Assembly (NCBI RefSeq): GCF_004138495.1
Contig: NZ_ML142860.1
Coordinates: 106,385 to 111,830 of the forward strand
Origin: Phytoactinopolyspora endophytica
GTDB lineage: Bacteria > Actinomycetota > Actinomycetes > Jiangellales > Jiangellaceae
DNA: 5,446 bases
Reading direction: 5' to 3'
The translations under genes and the position numbers were made by a program. The notes under the pieces are model-generated. The model saw only the letters and a program-made list of their open reading frames with translations. It searched no databases and had not been told where the DNA came from. Of the stretch, positions 1 to 5,060 are shown one piece after another. Within the stretch, counting starts at the first letter, position 1; each line of letters starts with the position of its first letter.

Positions 1-1
1 G

Positions 2-1474
2 GACGAGCCGGATCACCTGACGCCGCACCGGATGACCGGCGCCTTCAATGAGGTCGAGGCGCTGTTCTCGCCTTTGGTGAAGTTCGGCGACGGCACCGAG
101 CCGACACTGTTGCAGGCCGAGTCAGTCGAGACCGACGACAACGTGGTGTGGACCATCACCATCGAGGACGGCTGGACCTGGCACAACGGTGAGCCCGTGG
201 TGGCGCAGAACTACGTGGACGCGTGGAATGCGACCGCGTACGGCCCGAACGGATGGGAGAACAACGCTCAGTTATCCAACGTCGAGGGGTACGACGAGCT
301 GAACCCGGAAGACGGCGAGCCGAGCACGGATACGCTCTCGGGTCTCGAAGTCATCGACGACACCACGTTCCAGGTCACGCTGAGCACCCCGGACAGTCAG
401 TTCATTTACAAGCTCAAACTTCCGGGCTTCTACGCCCTGCCCGAGGTGGCCTTCGAGGACCTTGACGCGTTCGACGAGGCGCCCGTCGGCAACGGCCCGT
501 TCCAGATAGACGGCACCTGGGAGCACGACGTCCAGATCAGCATGGTCAGGTACGAGGACTACCAAGGGCCTGCGGCGAACGCGGACGGCCTCGTCTTCAA
601 GATCTACAGTGACATGGAGACCTCGTACACGGATGCCGCGGCCGGAGAGGTCGACATCATCTCCGTGCCCCAGACCCGGTTCCAACAGGTCGAGCAGGAC
701 TTCGGAGACCGCTTCATCTCGTTCCAGGCCGTCCGCCTGGACTTCCTGGGTTTCCCGCTGTGGGACGAGCGCTTCCAAGACGAGCGGCTCCGACAGGCCA
801 TCTCGATGGCGATCGACCGGGACGAGGTCAACGACGCGATCTTCGCCGGTGTCTACCAGCCGGCGTCGTCGTTGCACGGACAGAACGTCGATGGCGGCGG
901 AACCGAAGGGCTCTGCGGGGAGTACTGCGAGTTCAACCCGGAGCGCGCGAACGAGTTACTCGACGAGTCCGGTTGGGATGAACCCATCCTGGAGCTGTGG
1001 TACCCGGGCGGTGTCGGTTACGACCAGACCTTCGAGGCGCTCGCCAACCAGATCCGGCAGAACCTGGACGCCATCGACGACGTCGCCCTGGAGACACAGC
1101 CCGGTTTCCCGGCGTTCATCGAGGATCTCGATGAGCAGACAGTCACCGGCATGTTCCGGGGTGGCTGGGGCTCGCTCTATCCGAGCATGCAGAACCAACT
1201 CACCGAGGTCTGGAGCTCGATGGGCTCTGGGCGTGCGGGCGCCGGAAGCTACGAGAATCCCGAGGTCGACCAGCTGATCCTGGACGCCGACGGCGCGAAT
1301 ACTCCAGAGGAGGCCGCCGAGCTGTACCAGGAGGCCGAGGCGCTGATCATGGAGGACTTCCCGGCTATCCCGCTGTTCTACGCGACGTACAACTTCGCGC
1401 ACAGCGAGAACGTGTCCAACGTGACCATCGGATTCGATGAGATCGAGCTGACCGAGGTCGTCGTCAATAACTAG
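2..1474 (+). CDS. ABC transporter substrate-binding protein, family 5 (peptide type), 5'-truncated
   Basis: This is the extracytoplasmic solute receptor of a dipeptide/oligopeptide-type ABC importer (SBP_bac_5 family). The frame is open from base 2, where it reads EPDHLTPHR, the usual start of the mature domain. The first ATG at 32 is therefore internal, and the lipoprotein signal peptide and true start lie off the window. The 490 codons seen are most of a family member of roughly 550 residues. Family hallmarks are the WTITIEDGWTWHNGEPV block (149-199), the DERLRQAISMAIDRDEV helix (779-829), and the C-terminal GGWGSLYPSMQN region followed by a YENPEVDQLI block. Two cysteines (codons 914-916 and 926-928, CGEYC) could form a disulfide outside the cell. 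Two TTA leucine codons (272-274, 956-958) are unusual for such GC-rich DNA. The peptide family assignment is firm, but the actual ligand cannot be read from sequence, since this family also binds nickel, sugars and opines. Confidence 0.95.
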   Translation, partial: DEPDHLTPHRMTGAFNEVEALFSPLVKFGDGTEPTLLQAESVETDDNVVWTITIEDGWTWHNGEPVVAQNYVDAWNATAYGPNGWENNAQLSNVEGYDELNPEDGEPSTDTLSGLEVIDDTTFQVTLSTPDSQFIYKLKLPGFYALPEVAFEDLDAFDEAPVGNGPFQIDGTWEHDVQISMVRYEDYQGPAANADGLVFKIYSDMETSYTDAAAGEVDIISVPQTRFQQVEQDFGDRFISFQAVRLDFLGFPLWDERFQDERLRQAISMAIDRDEVNDAIFAGVYQPASSLHGQNVDGGGTEGLCGEYCEFNPERANELLDESGWDEPILELWYPGGVGYDQTFEALANQIRQNLDAIDDVALETQPGFPAFIEDLDEQTVTGMFRGGWGSLYPSMQNQLTEVWSSMGSGRAGAGSYENPEVDQLILDADGANTPEEAAELYQEAEALIMEDFPAIPLFYATYNFAHSENVSNVTIGFDEIELTEVVVNN

Positions 1475-1481
1475 GAGAGGG
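1473..1481 (+). promoter_or_regulatory. Ribosome-binding site of the M14 peptidase gene
   Basis: The purine run AGGAGAGGG overlaps the last two bases of the upstream stop codon and sits six bases before the GTG at 1488. It is a strong Shine-Dalgarno match and supports GTG 1488 over the in-frame ATG at 1494. Confidence 0.75.
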
Positions 1482-1487
1482 AACACC

Positions 1488-2858
1488 GTGACCATGACTC
1501 CGGCCCGCGCCGGCCAGGAAGCGCTGCAGCGGATTCCTGAGTTCGCCGCCATCCCCAGTGTGGACGAGCTCAACCGTGACTTCGCCGAGATCGCCGAGAG
1601 CGCCGGAACCGCGCTCCGCAGGATCGGGACGTCGCGTCTCGGGGAACCGCTCTGGGCGCTGACCGTCGGCGACGGGCCGGCCCAAGCCGTCGTCTTCGGC
1701 GGGGTCCACCCGAACGAGCCGATCGGGGCGCTGACCGCGACTCACCTGGCAAGGACTCTCGTCGACGACGCAGATCTGCGAGAACGCCTCGGCTACACGT
1801 GGCACGTCGTGCCGTGCATCGACCCGGATGGGGCTCGCCTCAACGAAGGCTGGTTCGCCGGGCCGTACACACGCGGCCACTATGCCCGCCATTTCTACCG
1901 TCCGGCACCCGACGAGCAGGTCGAGTGGACCTTCCCGTTCTCCTACAAGCGTGCCTACTTCGACCGGATGATCCCGGAGACCGTGGCGCTCATGCGGCTC
2001 ATCGACGACACCAAACCCGCATTCATGTGCTCGCTGCACAACGGAGAGCACGGCGGGATCTACTACTACGTCTCCCGGGAGACCCCAGGGCTGTACGAGC
2101 ATCTGCAGGCCATCCCGGACTCTCTGGGATTGCCGCTGGACACTGGCGAACCGGAGGTCCCGTACGTCCCACGGCTGGCGGACGCGATCTTCCGGACGAG
2201 TGGCAGCGAGGCTGAGTACGACTTCGCCGAGGCGGCCGGGCTGGACCCGGCCGAGCGCGACGCGGGGACGGCCAGCTGGGCGTATGCCGAGAAATACGAC
2301 ACGTTGACCTTGGTGACTGAGGTGCCCTACTGGTCGCATCCGGACGCGAACGACGTCAGTCTCGCTGACGAGATGTACGCGGACGTGCTGAAGATGCGTG
2401 CCGAAGGGCTCGATGAGCTGGCTACCGTGCTGCAGGACACGTTGCGGGCGGCAGAGCCGGACCTGTCCGTGGCGTCGCCGTTCCTCCGTGCCTCGCGCGC
2501 GTTCATCCCCGCCTTCGTGCGTGGCGCTCAGCAAGAGCACTACCGTGCCGGGCAACCGGAGGCCGCTCGTCCGGCGACGAAAGCGGAACGGTTCGGGTGC
2601 CTCGACCTGGTGCACATGTTCCGGCTGCGCTACGGCGGAATGCTGCTGCGGGCACTCGACGGTGAGCTGGCCATCGGGAACGGCACGCCGGTCATCCGGG
2701 AGCAGCACGCAGCGCTGTCCAGCATCTACGATGCCTGGGTGAGCGAGGCCGAGGCCGAAACGTCGTCCGAGCCGATCCCGCTCGGGAAGCTGGCCGCCGT
2801 CCAATATGCCGCCATCCTGGCGACCAGCGTGTATGCGACGACTTCGTCGCCGTCCTGA
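1488..2858 (+). CDS. M14-family zinc carboxypeptidase, probably cytoplasmic
   Basis: A predicted zinc metallopeptidase of the carboxypeptidase A (M14) fold, 456 residues. The expected zinc ligands are visible: H74 and E77 in GGVHPNEP, and H184 in SLHNGEHGG. DPDG (112-115) matches the conserved NPDG turn, and E278 in LVTEVPYW is the likely catalytic glutamate. The usual DLNRNF substrate-binding motif is not intact. HYARHFYRP (131-139) sits in its place, with R134 as a possible stand-in for the substrate-binding arginine. No signal peptide or membrane segment is visible, so the enzyme probably works in the cytoplasm. Residues from about 290 to the end are a mostly helical extension I cannot assign. 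The gene lies 13 bases after the binding-protein gene and 12 before the permease gene, which suggests it acts on the imported solute. MpaA-like amidase activity on murein peptides or amide/deacylase activity (AstE/AspA relatives) are alternatives to simple C-terminal trimming. The family call is firm; the substrate is unknown. Confidence 0.9.
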   Translation: MTMTPARAGQEALQRIPEFAAIPSVDELNRDFAEIAESAGTALRRIGTSRLGEPLWALTVGDGPAQAVVFGGVHPNEPIGALTATHLARTLVDDADLRERLGYTWHVVPCIDPDGARLNEGWFAGPYTRGHYARHFYRPAPDEQVEWTFPFSYKRAYFDRMIPETVALMRLIDDTKPAFMCSLHNGEHGGIYYYVSRETPGLYEHLQAIPDSLGLPLDTGEPEVPYVPRLADAIFRTSGSEAEYDFAEAAGLDPAERDAGTASWAYAEKYDTLTLVTEVPYWSHPDANDVSLADEMYADVLKMRAEGLDELATVLQDTLRAAEPDLSVASPFLRASRAFIPAFVRGAQQEHYRAGQPEAARPATKAERFGCLDLVHMFRLRYGGMLLRALDGELAIGNGTPVIREQHAALSSIYDAWVSEAEAETSSEPIPLGKLAAVQYAAILATSVYATTSSPS

Positions 2859-2870
2859 TCGGAACCGATA

Positions 2871-3797
2871 GTGGGCCGATATATCGTCTCCCGGCTGGCT
2901 CAGCTGGTCATCGTCTTCTTCGGAGTCACGCTGCTGATCTATCTGGCGGTGTGGGCGCTTCCCGGCGACCCGATCCGGGCGATGGCCGGTGATCGGCCGC
3001 TCTCGGAGAGCGTCATCAACGCGATGCGAGAAGAGCACAACCTGAACGACCCGGTGCTGGTGCAGTACCTGAAGTACATGGGTGACCTGCTGACGGGAGA
3101 CTTCGGAACCGACTTCAACGGCAGATCGGTGTCGGACCAGATGGTTCAGCGCTGGCCGGTGACACTCCGGCTGGCGGTGACCGCGTGGTTGATCGAGATC
3201 GTCGTCGGGATCGGGCTCGGCGTCATCGCTGCCCTGCGGCGGGGCCGGTGGCCGGACTACACCATCCTGCTCTTCAGCATCGCCGTCATCTCGATCCCGA
3301 TCTTCGTGCTCGGCTACACCGCCCAGCTGGTCCTCGGTGTCAACGCCGGTATCTTCCCGGTCTCCGGCGTCGCAGACGGCTGGCCTGCGAGTTACATCCT
3401 GCCGGCGGTGATTCTCTCCGCGTTCGGACTGGCGTCGGTGGCGCGACTGGTGCGGGCGAGCGTGCTGGAGAACCTGCGCGCCGACTACGTGCGTGCGGCC
3501 GTCGCCAAGGGGATGTCCCGACGTCGCGTGGTGTCCGTGCACGTGCTGAGGAACTCGCTCATCGCGGCGGTGACCTTTCTCGGCGTCGAGCTCGGCTTCC
3601 TGCTGGGCGGGACTGTCGTCGTGGAGGGCATCTTCAATGTGCCGGGCGTAGGGCAGCTGCTGTTCCGATCGCTGCAGACGCAGGAAGGTGCGGTGGTGGT
3701 GGGGGTCGCCACGGCATTGGTGCTGATCTTCTTGCTGGCCAATCTGGTCGTCGATCTGCTGTACGGCGTACTCGACCCTAGGATCCGCCATGACTGA
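2871..3797 (+). CDS. ABC transporter permease, DppB/OppB type
   Basis: One of the two membrane subunits of a dipeptide/oligopeptide-type importer (BPD_transp_1 domain), full length at 308 residues. It opens with the family's typical N-terminus: a first membrane helix at about 9-29 followed by LPGDPIRAM (30-38) and GDFGTDF (76-82). Further hydrophobic segments lie near 99-121, 131-155, 174-194, 232-251 and 276-299, giving the expected six. The EAA loop that docks on the ATPase is clear at about 205-234 (DYVRAAVAKGMSRRRVV). The C-terminus, LLYGVLDPRIRHD, is also typical. The start is GTG 2871, 12 bases after the peptidase stop. Its Shine-Dalgarno is weak (CGGAA near 2860), so translation may depend on coupling to the upstream gene. 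It should pair with the DppC-type subunit that overlaps its 3' end. Solute specificity cannot be read from the permease. Confidence 0.95.
   Translation: MGRYIVSRLAQLVIVFFGVTLLIYLAVWALPGDPIRAMAGDRPLSESVINAMREEHNLNDPVLVQYLKYMGDLLTGDFGTDFNGRSVSDQMVQRWPVTLRLAVTAWLIEIVVGIGLGVIAALRRGRWPDYTILLFSIAVISIPIFVLGYTAQLVLGVNAGIFPVSGVADGWPASYILPAVILSAFGLASVARLVRASVLENLRADYVRAAVAKGMSRRRVVSVHVLRNSLIAAVTFLGVELGFLLGGTVVVEGIFNVPGVGQLLFRSLQTQEGAVVVGVATALVLIFLLANLVVDLLYGVLDPRIRHD
3780..3783 (+). promoter_or_regulatory. Ribosome-binding site inside the DppB-type gene
   Basis: AGGA lies six bases before the ATG at 3790 and within the end of the preceding permease gene. It favours ATG 3790, which overlaps the upstream stop by 8 bases, over the next in-frame ATG at 3859. 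The overlap suggests translational coupling that keeps the two permease subunits near equal amounts. Confidence 0.65.
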
Positions 3798-4773
3798 ACG
3801 CGAGATCAGCCCGGGCGCGGGGCCGACGGGCTCCGCTCGGCCAGGTGGGCCGGCGGACATGGAGCCTGCGGGCGACGGTTCTCAGGCACCCGGCGGAGCA
3901 GCGGCACAACCGGACCGGGGCGCGACGCTGCTCGGGGACGCCTGGCAAGACCTGCGCCGGAACCCAGTCTTCTTGATCAGCGGCTTCTTCGTACTGCTCA
4001 TGGTCGTGATGGCCGTCTTCCCCGGGCTGTTCGCCGGCTGGTTCGGCAACGGCAGCCCGCGCGTGTGCGACCTGAGTCGCAGCGGCGACGGCCCGACGAG
4101 CGGCCATCCGTTCGGCTTCGACAAGCAGGGCTGCGATGTCTACGCCAACGTGATCCACGGCGCGCGGGCATCGATCAGCGTCGGTCTGTTAGTCACCGTG
4201 TTCTCGCTGGTGATCGCCGTGGTGCTCGGCGCCGTCGCCGGGTATCACGGCCGGTGGCTGGACGCCCTGGTCTCCCGGATCACCGACGTGTTCTTCGGCT
4301 TCCCATTCATCCTGGGTGCCCTTGTCGTCCTCAACAGCATGAACAACCGCAACATCTGGACGGTCTCGCTGGTCCTCGCCCTGTTCGGCTGGCCCACCAT
4401 GACCCGGGTGATGCGTTCGTCGGTGCTATCGGTGAAACAGCTCGACTATGTCCAGGCCGCCCGAGGGCTGGGTGCGGGCAGCTGGTGGTTGTTGCGTCGG
4501 CACATCCTGCCGAACTCGATCGCTCCGGTGATGGTGATGGCCACCATTGCCGTCGGGACGGCGATCGTCGCTGAAGCGGTGCTGACCTTCCTGGGCGTCG
4601 GGTTGCAGGCTCCGGCGATCTCCTGGGGGCTTCAGCTGTCGAATGCGCAGACCGACTTCCAGATCGCGCCGCACCTGCTGATCTACCCGTCGATCTTTCT
4701 GAGCGTCACCGTACTGAGCTTCATCGTGCTCGGCGACGTGATCCGCGACGCGTTCGACCCGCGCCTGCGATAA
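3790..4773 (+). CDS. ABC transporter permease, DppC/OppC type
   Basis: The second membrane subunit of the importer, 327 residues. Residues 1-45 are a Gly/Ala/Pro-rich, probably disordered tail. They are followed by an OppC_N-like segment (AWQDLRRNPVFLISGFF, 51-67, with the first membrane helix about 60-80). HPFGFDKQGCDVYANVIHGA (106-125) matches the conserved entry to the permease domain. The EAA loop is at about 219-248 (DYVQAARGLGAGSWWLLRRH), and FLGVGLQAPAISWG (267-280) and the DAFDPRLR C-terminus are standard for DppC/OppC. The external loop carries two cysteines, C93 and C115. C115 replaces the arginine that many relatives have in G-R-D, so a disulfide is possible. One TTA codon lies at 4189-4191. 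Starting at ATG 3859 would shorten the tail by 23 residues. No ATPase gene follows, so the importer's energising subunits are encoded elsewhere. Confidence 0.95.
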   Translation: MTEREISPGAGPTGSARPGGPADMEPAGDGSQAPGGAAAQPDRGATLLGDAWQDLRRNPVFLISGFFVLLMVVMAVFPGLFAGWFGNGSPRVCDLSRSGDGPTSGHPFGFDKQGCDVYANVIHGARASISVGLLVTVFSLVIAVVLGAVAGYHGRWLDALVSRITDVFFGFPFILGALVVLNSMNNRNIWTVSLVLALFGWPTMTRVMRSSVLSVKQLDYVQAARGLGAGSWWLLRRHILPNSIAPVMVMATIAVGTAIVAEAVLTFLGVGLQAPAISWGLQLSNAQTDFQIAPHLLIYPSIFLSVTVLSFIVLGDVIRDAFDPRLR

Positions 4774-4802
4774 GGCGACTGGCGACACGAACTGGGCTGT
4801 GC

Positions 4803-4827
4803 CGGGCGACCCGTCATGGCTTGCCCG
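4803..4827 (+). terminator. Possible operon terminator hairpin (no T-tract)
   Basis: CGGGCGA (4803-4809) pairs with TTGCCCG (4821-4827) in seven pairs including one G-U, around an 11-base loop, 29 bases after the DppC-type stop codon. No T-run follows. Actinobacterial terminators often lack one, so it is a candidate, but chance stems are common in GC-rich DNA. Confidence 0.3.
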
Positions 4828-4861
4828 ACGCGGCGGTCCTATCCGGTCCTGCGGAGGGCTG

Positions 4862-4885
4862 TAGGGCGCGGTACAGGGCGCCTTG
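4862..4885 (+). terminator. Second possible terminator or mRNA 3'-end hairpin
   Basis: TAGGGCGC (4862-4869) can pair with GCGCCTTG (4878-4885), giving eight pairs of which two are G-U, around an 8-base loop. The core GGCGC/GCGCC is perfect. There is no T-tract. The 3' side overlaps the adjacent TTGACG dyad by three bases, so this may be partly coincidental. Confidence 0.25.
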
Positions 4886-4896
4886 ACGTGCGTCAA
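4883..4896. promoter_or_regulatory. Dyad TTGACG-N2-CGTCAA, possible regulator site
   Basis: TTGACG and CGTCAA form perfect 6-base arms around TG. Read as TTGAC-N4-GTCAA, it has the geometry of CRP/FNR-type sites, though other regulators bind similar dyads. It lies about 80 bases upstream of the -35 proposed for the downstream gene. No regulator gene is in the window to link it to. Confidence 0.35.
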
Positions 4897-4960
4897 CACG
4901 AGCTGTCTGTGCTGGTCAAAGCCACATTGTGAGCGTGGGTGAGGGCTGGGAGCGAGCCTG

Positions 4961-4970
4961 TGGATATCCA
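4961..4970. promoter_or_regulatory. 10-bp palindrome upstream of the -35
   Basis: TGGATATCCA is perfectly self-complementary and ends two bases before the TTGACA at 4973. Its position fits an activator or repressor contact site, but a palindrome this short can occur by chance. Confidence 0.25.
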
Positions 4971-4972
4971 TT

Positions 4973-5000
4973 TTGACAACAGTGCGCGGAGCGCTACTCT
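4973..5000 (+). promoter_or_regulatory. Housekeeping-type promoter for the coiled-coil gene
   Basis: A perfect -35 hexamer TTGACA (4973-4978) is separated by 16 bases from TACTCT (4995-5000). The latter fits the actinobacterial TANNNT -10 pattern for the principal sigma factor. Transcription would begin near 5006-5008, leaving a leader of about 55 bases before the TTG start at 5061. The spacer holds an imperfect dyad, AGTGCGC-GGA-GCGC(T)ACT (4981-4998), that overlaps the -10, so a bound protein there would block polymerase. Confidence 0.6.
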
Positions 5001-5010
5001 GATGATCAAC

Positions 5011-5026
5011 AGTGAGGCGCCTCACT
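5011..5026. promoter_or_regulatory. Perfect 16-bp palindrome, likely operator or leader hairpin
   Basis: AGTGAGGCGCCTCACT is fully self-complementary over 16 bases and lies about four bases after the expected transcription start. As DNA it is well placed for a dimeric repressor (TetR- or GntR-type geometry, though I do not recognise the exact motif). As RNA it can form a six-pair stem with a GCGC loop at the very 5' end of the transcript. It is preceded by CAACAGTG, which also occurs exactly 30 bases upstream at 4977-4984, next to the spacer dyad. The two sites would lie on the same face of the helix. Confidence 0.55.
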
Positions 5027-5045
5027 CAAACCGACGTTGATCTAT

Positions 5046-5060
5046 GGAAAGTGAGGAAGC
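5046..5060 (+). promoter_or_regulatory. Ribosome-binding region that decides the TTG start
   Basis: The purine-rich stretch GGAAAGTGAGGAAGC precedes the TTG at 5061. GAGG (5053-5056) gives a 4-base spacing and GGAAAG (5046-5051) a 9-base spacing. An in-frame TGA at 5052-5054 rules out any start further upstream. The AGTGAGG at 5050-5056 is the exact complement of the right arm of the leader palindrome (5020-5026), so this site could be sequestered in RNA. Confidence 0.6.

Noticed and set aside
32..34. ATG 32 as the start of the binding-protein gene
   Set aside because: Codons from base 2 already encode the conserved EPDHLTPHR start of the mature domain, and no lipoprotein signal follows ATG 32, so the gene begins upstream of the window.
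1464..3860. Very long minus-strand open frame (798 codons)
   Set aside because: It lies antisense to two clearly real genes, and its composition (R, H, D, Q and P rich with no recognisable domain) is typical of the open antisense frame in GC-rich DNA.
4923..4931. CACATTGTG mini-dyad as a CRP-like site
   Set aside because: The arms are only four bases around one base, far from TGTGA-N6-TCACA spacing, and readily explained by chance.
4816..4932. 38-codon plus-strand ORF in the intergenic region
   Set aside because: There is no ribosome-binding site before ATG 4816, the composition is arginine-rich chance coding, and it runs through both the hairpin and the TTGACG dyad.
4426..5025. Minus-strand open frame spanning the end of the DppC-type gene and the intergenic region
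   Set aside because: Most of it is antisense to the permease, no family features are visible, and its start would fall within the 16-bp palindrome.
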